The notes under the pieces: generated by a model
The model's database searches: none
What the model was told of the DNA's origin: nothing
What the model saw: the letters and a program-made list of their open reading frames with translations, nothing else
Program-made: the position numbers and the translations under genes
Origin: Deltaproteobacteria bacterium
GTDB taxonomy: Bacteria > Desulfobacterota > Binatia > DP-6
Direction of reading: 5' to 3'
Length of the DNA: 64,000 bases
Assembly (NCBI GenBank): GCA_005888095.1
Contig: VBKF01000106.1
Location: forward strand, 35,208 to 99,207
Shown: in pieces, positions 45,841 through 54,344 of the stretch
Numbering within the stretch: position 1 is the stretch's first letter
Layout: every line of letters starts with the position of its first letter

Positions 45841-46370
45841 GCTCGGTGCCTCCGATGGGGGGCTCCTCGCCGCGGCGGGCGGGCGCCTACATCCACGGCC
45901 GTGGGCGGTCCTTCCACCCAGTTGATGTCCCAGGCGCGGTCGACGGTGATGAAGGTGAGCGAATGCGCGGGGAGCCAGGCCTCGTGGACCATCTTCGCGG
46001 GCATGAAGTTGTACGAGCCGGGACCGAGCTCGGCCCGCTGCCCGTCGCACGCGAGCACGGCGGTCCCGCGGACCATGACGTGGGTCTCGTTGGCCGTGTG
46101 CCAGTGCTTGCGCACATGGATCGCGGCCGGCGTGCGGATCAGCAGCTGCGTCGCCCGGGTGGTCGGGTCGACATGCAGGATCGCGATCTCGGGGGAGCTC
46201 ACCCCGAGCTCGGGAACGATCCTCTCCCAGGTGAGCTCCTCATATCGGAGAAAAGCGGGTTGCTCGGAAGGCTGTCCCGGCGTCGCCGCACCCGGACGCA
46301 TCCGTGCCATCATACCGCAGCCGCACGCGGCGGCTGCGAGGACGATGGCGACGACCCGATGCTGCACCAT
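45837..46370 (-). CDS. Cupin-domain lipoprotein
   Basis: A 177-residue protein with a lipoprotein-like signal (AIVLAAAACGCG). A single cupin domain has metal-site motif 1 (HVRKHWHTANETHVMVRGTAV, His-x-His with Glu) and motif 2 (LGPGSYNFMPAKMVHEAWL, His). The bound metal would sit in the beta barrel. The C-terminus is basic and low-complexity. GGAGGG lies about 7 bases before the ATG at 46370. It ends 4 bases into the hydrolase stop. Role unknown; similar small cupins include isomerases and oxygenases as well as non-catalytic binders. Confidence 0.82.
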   Translation of the reverse strand: MVQHRVVAIVLAAAACGCGMMARMRPGAATPGQPSEQPAFLRYEELTWERIVPELGVSSPEIAILHVDPTTRATQLLIRTPAAIHVRKHWHTANETHVMVRGTAVLACDGQRAELGPGSYNFMPAKMVHEAWLPAHSLTFITVDRAWDINWVEGPPTAVDVGARPPRRGAPHRRHRA

Positions 46371-46389
46371 GTCTCTGCCCTCCTCTGCT

Positions 46390-46797
46390 CTACGCGGGCC
46401 GCCACTGAGGGACGAGGTCTCCGTCCGGCGACGGCGCGAAGTCGACCACCAGCGCCATGTCCATGCGCAGGTCCACGGGCGCGGCGCCGATCAGGCCGCC
46501 GACGGTCCTAACGCCCTCCTCGCACTCGACGAGCACGACCGGGTACGGCACGCGCTCCTTCCACGCCGGCAGGACGGGAGCATGGACGACCACCCACGAC
46601 AGGAGGCGCGCACGCCCGCTCGCGCGCGCCCACTCGCTCGAGAAGGAGCGGCAGTCCGGGCACATCGGGCCGGGCGGATGGCGCCAGTGGCCGCAGTCGC
46701 TGCAGCGCTGGAAGCGGAGCTCGCGCGCCCGCGCCGCGGCCCAGTACGGGATCCAGTCCTCGCCGCCCGTGCGCCGGACGAACTCGTCCTGGGCCAT
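46390..46797 (-). CDS. Zn-ribbon/OB-fold protein (DUF35), partner of the thiolase-like gene
   Basis: A 135-residue DUF35 protein: an N-terminal helix, a rubredoxin-like zinc ribbon with four cysteines (CSDCGHWRHPPGPMCPDC), and an OB fold (SWVVVHAPVLPAWKERVPYPVVLVECEEGVRTVGGLI). DUF35 proteins bind CoA thioesters and are obligate partners of thiolase-like enzymes. The Ltp2-ChsH2 pair in actinobacterial steroid side-chain degradation is the best-known case. It lies 2 bp downstream of the thiolase-like gene, a translationally coupled arrangement. Confidence 0.92.
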   Translation of the reverse strand: MAQDEFVRRTGGEDWIPYWAAARARELRFQRCSDCGHWRHPPGPMCPDCRSFSSEWARASGRARLLSWVVVHAPVLPAWKERVPYPVVLVECEEGVRTVGGLIGAAPVDLRMDMALVVDFAPSPDGDLVPQWRPA

Positions 46798-46799
46798 GG

Positions 46800-47963
46800 T
46801 CAGTCACCCCGCAGCAGCAGCGCGCCCGTCGGCACCATGTTGCCGCTGGTGACGAGGGAGAGCCTGGCGCCCGGCACCTGGTTCACCGACGTGCCGCGGA
46901 CCTGCCGCGCCGCCTCGATGATGAGGTTGATGCCGTGGACGTACGCCTCGGAGAGGCTCCCGCCGCTCGTGTTCGTCGGAAGGCGCCCGCCCACCTCGAG
47001 CCCGTGATCCTCGACGAAGGCGCCCGCCTCGCCCGGCCTGCAAAAGCCGTACTCCTCGAGCGAGCCGAGGACGAGGGGCGTGAAGGCGTCGTAGAGCTGC
47101 GCCACCTGCACGTCCTTCGGACCCACGCCCGCCATGCGCCAGAGGTCGCGCGCCGCGTAGGTCCCGGGCGATTCCAAGAAGGGGTCCTTGAAGAAGTTGT
47201 TCATGATCCAGTTGCGCGGTCCCATGCCCTGCGACGCCGCCATGATGTAGGCGGGCTTCTGGCGGAGGTCGCGCGCCATATCCGCCGCCGCCACGATGAC
47301 GGCCGCCGCCCCGTCGGTCTCGAGGCAGCAGTCGAGGAGCCGGAGCGGCTCGGAGATCGGGCGCGAGCGTTCGTGGTCGTCGACCGTGATCGGCTCGCGC
47401 ATCATGGCGACGGGGTTCCGCGCCGCGTGGCGGCGGCAGGCGACGGCGATCCAGCCGAGGTGGCGCGTCGTGTAGCCCCGCTCGTGCAGGAAGCGGCGGG
47501 CGAACATCGCCACCTGGTCGACGGGCCGCACGAAGCCGTAGGGGGAGAACAGCGCGGTCTCGTTGGTCTCCGCGGCGATGTTGTCCCGCTCGCGCGACGT
47601 GCCCGCCCACGGCCGGCCGCCCGAGCCGCGGTTCCGCGAGCGGTAGACGAGCACGCAGCGCGCGAGGCCGGCGGCGATCGCGGCCGCGGCGTGCCCGACG
47701 ACGCCGCAGCCGCCGCCCCCGCCGTAGCCGACTTCCCCGAAGAAGCGCAGGTTCGGCACGCCCAGGTTGCGGGCGATCACGTTCTCGGCGGTCGGCTGGA
47801 TGCTCCATTTGGTCATGCCGTCGATGTCCGACGGCCTGAGCCCCGCGTCCTCGAGCGCCAGCCTTGCCGCCTCGAGCGCCGTCACCTCCTCGGGCCGGCC
47901 GATGTTCTTGGAGAACGGGAGCTGGCCGATGCCGACGATGGCGGCCCGGTCTCTCAGCGACAC
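46800..47963 (-). CDS. Thiolase-like protein (lipid-transfer/SCP-x type, Ltp2-like)
   Basis: A 387-residue thiolase-superfamily protein of the non-condensing SCP-x/Ltp branch. Landmarks are VGIGQLPFSKNIGRPEEVTALEAARLALEDAGLRPSDIDGM, the loop GYGGGGGCGVVGHAAAAIAAGLARCVLVYRSRNR, YGFVRPVDQVAMFARRFLHERG, and LYDAFTPLVLGSLEEYGFCRPGEAGAF, then PTNTSGGSLSEAYVHGIN (thiolase C-terminal signature). The start is the GTG at 47963. The DUF35 partner follows by 2 bp and the LLM oxidoreductase ends 4 bp upstream, so the three form an operon. Like Ltp2, it may act as a CoA-thioester aldolase/retro-aldolase; this is an inference from the family. Confidence 0.88.
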   Translation of the reverse strand: MSLRDRAAIVGIGQLPFSKNIGRPEEVTALEAARLALEDAGLRPSDIDGMTKWSIQPTAENVIARNLGVPNLRFFGEVGYGGGGGCGVVGHAAAAIAAGLARCVLVYRSRNRGSGGRPWAGTSRERDNIAAETNETALFSPYGFVRPVDQVAMFARRFLHERGYTTRHLGWIAVACRRHAARNPVAMMREPITVDDHERSRPISEPLRLLDCCLETDGAAAVIVAAADMARDLRQKPAYIMAASQGMGPRNWIMNNFFKDPFLESPGTYAARDLWRMAGVGPKDVQVAQLYDAFTPLVLGSLEEYGFCRPGEAGAFVEDHGLEVGGRLPTNTSGGSLSEAYVHGINLIIEAARQVRGTSVNQVPGARLSLVTSGNMVPTGALLLRGD

Positions 47964-47967
47964 GGGC

Positions 47968-49152
47968 CTACCGCGCCTGGCGCTTCCGTCCGGCGCGCTC
48001 GCCGGCGTGGTCCTGGATCGCCTTGCCGATCGCCTCGAGCGAGCGGCCCATGAAGGTGGGACGGTTCTCCGCCGCCCAGTCGCGGCTCGCCGCGAGGCGG
48101 GGAAGCGTCCCCTGGAACTCCGGCATGACGTGGCGCGCGAAAAGCTCGTAGGAGCGGAGCGTTGCCTCGCGGTCAGCCCACTCGTGCCCCATGAAGAGGT
48201 ACGTCCCGAAGCCGCCCGACTGGTTCCACAGACGTTCGATCTGCGCCCCCGCCTCGCGCGGCGTGCCGATGACGGCGAGTCCCCCCGCGTTGAGGGCGTC
48301 GACCATCTCCGCAACATCCTCGATCTCGCCGACGAGCGGCAAGGCGGCGACGCGCTTGAAATAGTCGACCCAGGGCGCGAGCCCGAAAGCAACGTCGCGC
48401 CGCGCCTGGTCCATCGTGGGCGCGAGATGCATCGGCCCGACGAGGCGCCACTTCTCCCGGCTCACCGCCTTGCCGTGGTCGGCCGCCATCTCCTCGGCGA
48501 TCGACCAGGTATGGCCGAGGGCGTCGAAGCCGCCGGCCGTGGTGGCGCCGATCGAGAGGAGCCCGAGCCCGTACTTCCCGGCCGCCCGCGGCCCGGCGGG
48601 CGACACGGTCGCGGCGACGGCCATCTCCATGTGCGGGCGCGTGTAGGGCCGCACCTGCAGGCGGGCGTGGCGGAGCGTGAACCAGTCGCGCTCGCGCGTG
48701 ATCGGCTCGTCGGACGTGAAGAGCGCGAGGATCGTGTCCAGCGAGTCGTCCATCATCTCGCGCTGGCGGATCGGGTCGATGCCGAGCATGAAGGCATCCG
48801 AGGGGAGCGCCCCCGGCCCGACTCCGAACATCGCCCGCCCGAGCGTCAGGTGGTCGAGCAGCACCATCCGGTCGGCCAGCATGAAGGGATGGTGGTACGG
48901 CAGCGAGGACACGCCCGTGCCGAGCCGGATGTGGCCTGTGCGCGCGGCCGCCGCGGCGATGAAGACCTCGGGCGAGGCGATGATCTCGAACCCGGCGGAG
49001 TGATGCTCGCCGAACCATGCCTCGTCGTAGCCGAGCCGGTCGAGCCACTCGATCAGCTCGAGATCGCGGTGGAGCGCGGTGGTGGGGTTCTCGCCGACGG
49101 GGTGGAACGGCGCCAGGAAGATGCCGAAGCCCAGGCGGTCGGGGGCGTTCAT
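47968..49152 (-). CDS. LLM-class flavin-dependent oxidoreductase (luciferase-like monooxygenase)
   Basis: A 394-residue bacterial-luciferase-fold protein. FGIFLAPFHPVGENPTTALHRDLELIEWLDRLGYDEAWFGEHHSAGFEIIASPEVFIAAAAARTGHIRLGTGVSSLPYHHPFMLADRM is typical of this FMN-dependent monooxygenase class; SREKWRLVGPMHLAPTMDQAR and FMGRSLEAIGKAIQDHAG end the barrel. AAAGG stands 7 bases before the ATG at 49152. It is first in the operon with the thiolase-like and DUF35 genes, which suggests oxygenation of a CoA-linked or side-chain substrate before cleavage. It is divergent from the GH15-like gene. Confidence 0.9.
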   Translation of the reverse strand: MNAPDRLGFGIFLAPFHPVGENPTTALHRDLELIEWLDRLGYDEAWFGEHHSAGFEIIASPEVFIAAAAARTGHIRLGTGVSSLPYHHPFMLADRMVLLDHLTLGRAMFGVGPGALPSDAFMLGIDPIRQREMMDDSLDTILALFTSDEPITRERDWFTLRHARLQVRPYTRPHMEMAVAATVSPAGPRAAGKYGLGLLSIGATTAGGFDALGHTWSIAEEMAADHGKAVSREKWRLVGPMHLAPTMDQARRDVAFGLAPWVDYFKRVAALPLVGEIEDVAEMVDALNAGGLAVIGTPREAGAQIERLWNQSGGFGTYLFMGHEWADREATLRSYELFARHVMPEFQGTLPRLAASRDWAAENRPTFMGRSLEAIGKAIQDHAGERAGRKRQAR

Positions 49153-49232
49153 CGCCGGCCTTTCTAGGCTCGCCCGCCGCCTCGACGCAAGCCGAAGTTT
49201 CTCCTTGCCGGGCGCCCGCGGCCTGGTGTCAA

Positions 49233-51695
49233 ATGCCGCGCATGCCGAGGGCATGGCTGGCCCTGATCGTGTTCCTGCTGCCCGCCGCATGTGCTGCCGT
49301 GTGTCCCGAGCTGCCGAGCGCGCCGGACGCCGCGAACCCGTACGAGCTCCAGTTCGGCGCCACGAACGTCAACGCCGCGCTCGGCAACGGCGCGCTCACC
49401 GCGGCGTTCTCGCGCTGCGGCGAGTTGACGGTCCTCAAGTGGCCGGGCCCGAGCTACTACAACCAGCTCGCCTATCTGACCGACAACGTCGCGAACGCCC
49501 GGACGCTGCCCCATCTCGGCGCGCTCGAGGCGATGGGCGCCTTCCCAGGGCTCTTCTACGAGACCACGTCGGGCAGTGGCTTCACCTGGCTCCGCGACGG
49601 CGCCTGGACGCATGCGCAGCGGTACAGCGCCGACGACTCCGATGTGCTCGTGACCGACATGACGAACACCGCGCTCGGTCTCGGCGTCACCGCCTGGAAC
49701 TTCGTCATGCCCGACCGGAACGTGCTCGTGAACCACTACGTCGTCACGCGCGACCGGGACTCGCCGGTGCGGCGGGCGACGCTCGTCTTCTACACGAACT
49801 TCTCGCCCTCGCTCGCTCGCCTCCCGTTCTTTCCGATCGCCGACTGGGGCCTCGACTTCGAGACCGACTACGCGGTCGCCTACGACGGGCACGAGCGCGC
49901 GCTGCTCCACTTCCTCCCGGCCAGCGCCGCGAGCTACCCACACGATTTCTCGCTCGTGAACCCGCTGCTCCGCAGCCCGCCCGCGCGCCGCGAGGCCCTG
50001 CGGCGTGCCGTCGACCGCCTGGTCGCGGGCCTCGGCGAGCCGGGCGTCTACCTCGCGGTCGGCGCGCGGCGCGGCGACCACGGCTATCAGTGCGGCTTCG
50101 ACGACGCGCCGATCTGCCCGCACCAGAGCGCGATCGCCGACCGCACGATCACCGCCTTCGCGCTGCCGCCCACCTTCGACGGCCTGGCGCGCAGTGCCTT
50201 CGAGTGCGACCACGTGGTGACGGACCCGGGCGGACCGCTCGGCGCGTGCCGGGCGGCCAACGGCTGGGCGTACGCCGCCGAGAGCGCCTTCACCGACCCC
50301 GCCGACGGCAAGCTCGCGCGCTCGCCGATCGCCGCCTGCCAGGCGAATGCGGCGCTCGCTCGCCGGCTGGCGTTCCGCCTCGGGACCGCGACCGCCACCT
50401 TCTACGTCGCCGCCGGCGGCACGCGAAACGAGGCCTACGCGCTCCTGCGCGGGGCCCGTGCCCGCGGCACGTCGCCCGAGGCGCAGCGCGCCGCGACGGA
50501 GGCGTGGTGGGCGAGCTTCCTCGCCCCGGCGCACCTGCCCGACACCGACGACGCCGAGGTCCAGGCCTTCGCCAAGCGGAGCCTGATCGTCATGCGAACC
50601 GCCACCGACTCCGCGAGCGGCGCCGTCGTGGCGAGCATCGACAGCGAGCCGCCGTACGGCGAGGACTGGCCGCGCGACGGCTCGTTCATCAACTACGCCC
50701 TCGACCTGGCGGGCTACGCGGACCTCGTGAGCCGCCACAACCGGTTCTACGCTCGCGTGCAGCGAAAGGCGCCCGCGCCCTGGTCGATCCTCTACTCGTT
50801 CCCGCCCTGCGACCCGGGCCACCCCGTCTACCCGAACTGCGTGCCGGCCGGCACCTACGAGACGAACTACTACGCGGACCCCGCCGCCGTCGTGCCGGGC
50901 GATCCCGTGTCGTTCGAGATCGACGAGGCCGGGCTCGGGGTGTGGACGATGTGGGACCACTACCAGCACATCACGGACCTCGGTGCGGCGGCGGCCTACC
51001 TGGCGGACGTCTGCCCGTCCATCCAGCTCGGCGCCGACAACCTCGCCGCGTGCAAGGACTCGTCGAGCGACCTGCAGTGCATGGCCAACGAGGACGACAA
51101 CATCCCGCTCACGCAGGGTCTCCAGGGCGCCGAGACGGTGCTGCTCGCGCTGCGGAACGCCGTCGCCGCCGCGCCGGCGTGCGGCTTCGACGCGCCCCGC
51201 GTCCTTGGCTGGGAGACGCGCGCCATGGAGCTCGAGCAGGCGATCCGCGACAACTTCTTCGTGGCGACGGCGCCGGCCCACTTCGAAGGCGGGCGCCCCG
51301 CGTGGCTGCTCTGGCCGGTCGGCTTCTTCCTTCCCGGGGACCCGGCGGCGCTTTCACATGCCGAGTTCCTGAAGGCGCGCGCCATCGACCCGATCCTGAC
51401 GCGCACCGCTCCCCTCGGCGCCTACAACAGCGAGGAGCTCCTGGCGCGCGCGCAGCTCTTCCGCCAGCTCGCCGACACGGCGAGCCTCGCCGAGACCCAG
51501 GACCAGGTGCGCTTCTTCATCCACGAGCTCACCACACCCGGCACCCACCACATCAGCGAGGCCTACGCCCGGGTGAACCTGGACCTGAACGGCGACGGCA
51601 TCCTCCCCGACTACCAGCCCCAGAACGACGCCCCGCACGTCTGGGAGCACGCGTACCTCTACGCGGCGGCGATGGTTGCCTTCGGCAGCCGATGA
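49233..51695 (+). CDS. Secreted glucoamylase-like (GH15-like) protein
   Basis: A protein of about 820 residues with a signal peptide (RAWLALIVFLLPAACAAVC). After a beta-rich N-terminal part (FGATNVNAALGNGALTAAFSRCGELTVLKWPGPSYYNQL), it has an (alpha/alpha)6-type domain: PPYGEDWPRDGSFINYALDLAGY, EIDEAGLGVWTMWDHYQHI, NEDDNIPLTQGLQGAETVLLAL, and a C-terminal APHVWEHAYLYAAAMVAFG. The E/D-rich motifs and overall architecture resemble GH15 glucoamylase/glucodextranase-type enzymes, with Glu residues as probable catalytic acids. Two ATGs (49233, 49242) are possible; no Shine-Dalgarno decides. The stop overlaps the start of the TMTC-like gene (ATGA). Substrate unknown. Confidence 0.72.
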   Translation: MPRMPRAWLALIVFLLPAACAAVCPELPSAPDAANPYELQFGATNVNAALGNGALTAAFSRCGELTVLKWPGPSYYNQLAYLTDNVANARTLPHLGALEAMGAFPGLFYETTSGSGFTWLRDGAWTHAQRYSADDSDVLVTDMTNTALGLGVTAWNFVMPDRNVLVNHYVVTRDRDSPVRRATLVFYTNFSPSLARLPFFPIADWGLDFETDYAVAYDGHERALLHFLPASAASYPHDFSLVNPLLRSPPARREALRRAVDRLVAGLGEPGVYLAVGARRGDHGYQCGFDDAPICPHQSAIADRTITAFALPPTFDGLARSAFECDHVVTDPGGPLGACRAANGWAYAAESAFTDPADGKLARSPIAACQANAALARRLAFRLGTATATFYVAAGGTRNEAYALLRGARARGTSPEAQRAATEAWWASFLAPAHLPDTDDAEVQAFAKRSLIVMRTATDSASGAVVASIDSEPPYGEDWPRDGSFINYALDLAGYADLVSRHNRFYARVQRKAPAPWSILYSFPPCDPGHPVYPNCVPAGTYETNYYADPAAVVPGDPVSFEIDEAGLGVWTMWDHYQHITDLGAAAAYLADVCPSIQLGADNLAACKDSSSDLQCMANEDDNIPLTQGLQGAETVLLALRNAVAAAPACGFDAPRVLGWETRAMELEQAIRDNFFVATAPAHFEGGRPAWLLWPVGFFLPGDPAALSHAEFLKARAIDPILTRTAPLGAYNSEELLARAQLFRQLADTASLAETQDQVRFFIHELTTPGTHHISEAYARVNLDLNGDGILPDYQPQNDAPHVWEHAYLYAAAMVAFGSR

Positions 51696-53458
51696 TCCCG
51701 CCGTGGCTTGCTGCGAGTGCGATCGTGGCGGCGACCGTGCTCGTCTACCTGAACGCGTTCGGCAACGCGTTCCTCTGGGACGACCGCTTGCTCGTCGTCG
51801 ACAACACCGCGATCAAGCACTGGGGGAACATCGCGCGGATCTTCACCCACGCGCTCTTCCCGGAGGGGATCCAGAGCCGCTACTACCGCCCCCTGCAGAC
51901 CTTCACGTACCTCGTCGACTACCACCTCTGGGGCCTCCGGCCGTGGGGCTTCCACCTGACGAACACGCTGCTCCACGCCGGCACGGCCGTCCTCCTCTAC
52001 CGGTTCGGCACCGTCGTCCTCGGCGACCCGCTCGCCGCGCTCGTGGCTGCGCTCCTCTTCGCGGTCCACCCGATCCACACCGAAGCGGTGACATACGTCT
52101 CGGGGCGATCCGACCCGCTCGCGGCGCTCTGCATGCTGGCGGCGGCGCTCTGGTTTCTCCGGGGAGGGGGGCGCCTCGTGCTGTCCGTGGTCGCATTCCT
52201 CCTCGCCCTGCTCGCCCGCGAGGCGGCGATGGTGCTGCCGCTGCTTCTCGTCGTGGTCGATGTCGGCGTGACGACGGCACGCCGGCGCCGATGGTCGGTC
52301 TATCTCCCCTACGCCGGCGTGCTGGCGCTCTACCTCCTCCTCCGCACCACCGTGATCGGAGGAGGCGCGCGCGAAGCCTTGGCGGCCGCCGTTCCGCTCC
52401 GGCTCCGCCTCCTCACCATGGCGAAGGTCGTGGTCGAGTACCTGGGCCTCCTGATCGTGCCTCTCCACTTGCACATGGAGCGCCTGGTGCGGCCCGCCAC
52501 GTCGTTGCTCGTGCCGTCGATTCTCGCCTCGGTCGCCGTGATCGCCGGACTGGTCGCGGCGATCCTCGCCCATCGGCGCGAGACCTGGCCGCTCGGCTTC
52601 GGCCTCGCGTGGTTCTTCGTCGCGCTGCTTCCCGTCGCAAACATCGTGCCGCTCAGCACGTTCATGGCCGAGCACTGGCTCTACGTGCCGTCGATGGGAT
52701 GCTTCCTCGCCGCCGGCTGGGGAGTGGCGCGCCTGGCGGATCGTCTCCCCCGTCGCGCCGTCATGGCGACGGCGGCGATCATCCTCGCGAGCTATGCCGG
52801 GGCGACCATCCGGCGGAACGCGGACTGGCGCGATGGGCCAACGCTCTATCAGACCATGCTGCCGCTCGCCCCGGAGAGCCCGCGCCTCTATGGCAACCTC
52901 GGCCAGACGTACCAGGAGGCCGGCGACAACGAGAAGGCGAAGACCGCGTACGAGCACGTCCTCGAGCTCACGAACAACGACCTCGAGAGGGCGATGGCGC
53001 TCAACAACCTCGGCAAGCTCTACCGGGACGAGAAGCGGTATCGCGAGTCGCTCGCCACGCTCGATCGGGCGCTCGCGCTCGATCCTCGCCTGGTCGGCGC
53101 GCACAACAATCGGGCGCTCACGCTCTTCGAGATGGGCCGGGTGAAGGAGGCCAAGGAGGCGCTCGAGGCCGCGCTCCGACTCGACGCGAGCTCTGCCCCG
53201 ACGCACAACAACCTCGGCTACGTCCGCTTCCTCCGGGGCGACGTTGCCGGTGCGCGCCGCGAATACCTGGCCGCCATCCGACTCGATCCGGACTACGCCC
53301 GGGCGTACAGCAACCTCGGCACGACGTATCTCTGGACGGGGCAGCCCGACCGCGCGGCGGACGCCTACCGCGAGGCGCTGCGGATCGACCCGGGGCTCAC
53401 CGAGGCGGCCCGCTATCTCGACCTCTTCACGCGCCGGGCCGAGTCGGCGCCCGAGTAG
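51692..53458 (+). CDS. TMTC-like polytopic membrane protein with C-terminal TPRs
   Basis: A 588-residue protein. The first about 380 residues hold 8-10 membrane helices and the signature of the TMTC/PMT-like GT-C glycosyltransferases: FLWDDRLLVVDN near residue 30, YYRPLQTFTYLVDYHLWGLRPWGFHLTNTLLHAG, and AVHPIHTEAVTYVSGRSDPLAAL. About five tetratricopeptide repeats follow (from LYGNLGQTYQEAGDNEKAKTAYEHVL to AYREALRIDPGLTEAARYL). In animals TMTC proteins add O-mannose; bacterial relatives are uncharacterised. The ATG overlaps the previous stop, implying translational coupling with the GH15-like gene, so both may serve glycan handling. Confidence 0.85.
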   Translation: MIPPWLAASAIVAATVLVYLNAFGNAFLWDDRLLVVDNTAIKHWGNIARIFTHALFPEGIQSRYYRPLQTFTYLVDYHLWGLRPWGFHLTNTLLHAGTAVLLYRFGTVVLGDPLAALVAALLFAVHPIHTEAVTYVSGRSDPLAALCMLAAALWFLRGGGRLVLSVVAFLLALLAREAAMVLPLLLVVVDVGVTTARRRRWSVYLPYAGVLALYLLLRTTVIGGGAREALAAAVPLRLRLLTMAKVVVEYLGLLIVPLHLHMERLVRPATSLLVPSILASVAVIAGLVAAILAHRRETWPLGFGLAWFFVALLPVANIVPLSTFMAEHWLYVPSMGCFLAAGWGVARLADRLPRRAVMATAAIILASYAGATIRRNADWRDGPTLYQTMLPLAPESPRLYGNLGQTYQEAGDNEKAKTAYEHVLELTNNDLERAMALNNLGKLYRDEKRYRESLATLDRALALDPRLVGAHNNRALTLFEMGRVKEAKEALEAALRLDASSAPTHNNLGYVRFLRGDVAGARREYLAAIRLDPDYARAYSNLGTTYLWTGQPDRAADAYREALRIDPGLTEAARYLDLFTRRAESAPE

Positions 53459-53482
53459 GCACCCGCTCGATCTGCTCGCCGC

Positions 53483-54292
53483 TCAGGCCGCCGCGGCGAC
53501 CAGGCGGTCGAGCATCGCCCGGAATGCCGCCGCGTCCGGGTAGCGGGCGCCGTGGATCACGCGCGAGGCCCCGGCCTCGGCATAGCGGGCGAGCCGATCG
53601 CGCGCGGCGGCGCCGTCGTCGAGCGGCAGCGTCGTGAGGACCGCGATCGGCGGGGCGTCGAGCCCTGCCTCCTTCGCACGCGCTCGAAGCTCCGCCGCGA
53701 GCGGCGGGATCTGCTCGGGCGCGAGACCCATCGGCATCCACCCGGCCCGGTGCGCCACGGCGCGACGGAAAGCGTGCGGCGGGGCGCCGCCGATGAAGAT
53801 CGGCGGCCGCGGCGGCCGCGGGCGGAAGAGGAACGGCTGGCCGTTCGCCTCGACCACGTCGTCGGCGAAGCAGCGGTCGATGAAGGTGAGCGTCTCGTCG
53901 GTGAGCGGCCCGCGGCGTCGCAGATCGACCCCGAGGGCGCGGAACTCCGCCGCCATCCAGCCGACGCCGACCCCGAGGAGGAGCCGCCCGCCGGAGAGCT
54001 CCTGGGCGGTCGCGATCGCCTTCGCGGTCGGCAGCGGTGGACGGTAGGGAAGCACGAGGACGCTCGTCCCGAGACCGACGCGGGTCGTCGCCCCGGCCAG
54101 GTACGCCAGCGTCGCGAGCGGGTCGAGGTACCGGCCCTCGGATCCCTCCGCGTCGTCGGGCGGGATGGCGATGTGGTCGGTGACCCAGAGGTCGGCGATC
54201 GCGGAGGCCGCGTCGACCGCGCGCGCACACGCGAGGACCGTCTCGCGCGTCGACTGCGGTCCCATGTTGCGGAGGACCATGCCAATCTGCAT
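53483..54292 (-). CDS. LLM-class F420-dependent oxidoreductase
   Basis: A 269-residue, shorter luciferase-like protein: MQIGMVLRNMGPQSTRETVLACARAVDAASAIADLWVTDHIAIPPDD, LDPLATLAYLAGATTRVGLGTSVLVLPYRPPLPTAKAIATAQELSGGRLLLGVGVGWMAAEF, and PRPPIFIGGAPPHAFRRAVAHRAGWMPM. The GRLLLGVGVGWMAAEF and IFIGG motifs point to the F420-binding LLM branch, which would imply coenzyme F420 in the organism; FMN use cannot be excluded. ATG at 54292 lacks a clear Shine-Dalgarno. It is convergent with the TMTC-like gene and divergent from DUF445. Confidence 0.87.
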   Translation of the reverse strand: MQIGMVLRNMGPQSTRETVLACARAVDAASAIADLWVTDHIAIPPDDAEGSEGRYLDPLATLAYLAGATTRVGLGTSVLVLPYRPPLPTAKAIATAQELSGGRLLLGVGVGWMAAEFRALGVDLRRRGPLTDETLTFIDRCFADDVVEANGQPFLFRPRPPRPPIFIGGAPPHAFRRAVAHRAGWMPMGLAPEQIPPLAAELRARAKEAGLDAPPIAVLTTLPLDDGAAARDRLARYAEAGASRVIHGARYPDAAAFRAMLDRLVAAAA

Positions 54293-54344
54293 GGCGCGAC
54301 CGTCGCGCTGCACGTCCCCGTTGTCAATGGTAGAAAGGAGATGG

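Noticed and set aside
49079..53458. 1,459-codon plus-strand frame
   Set aside because: Its final 588 codons are the TMTC-like gene. The part before is an out-of-frame shadow of the GH15-like gene.
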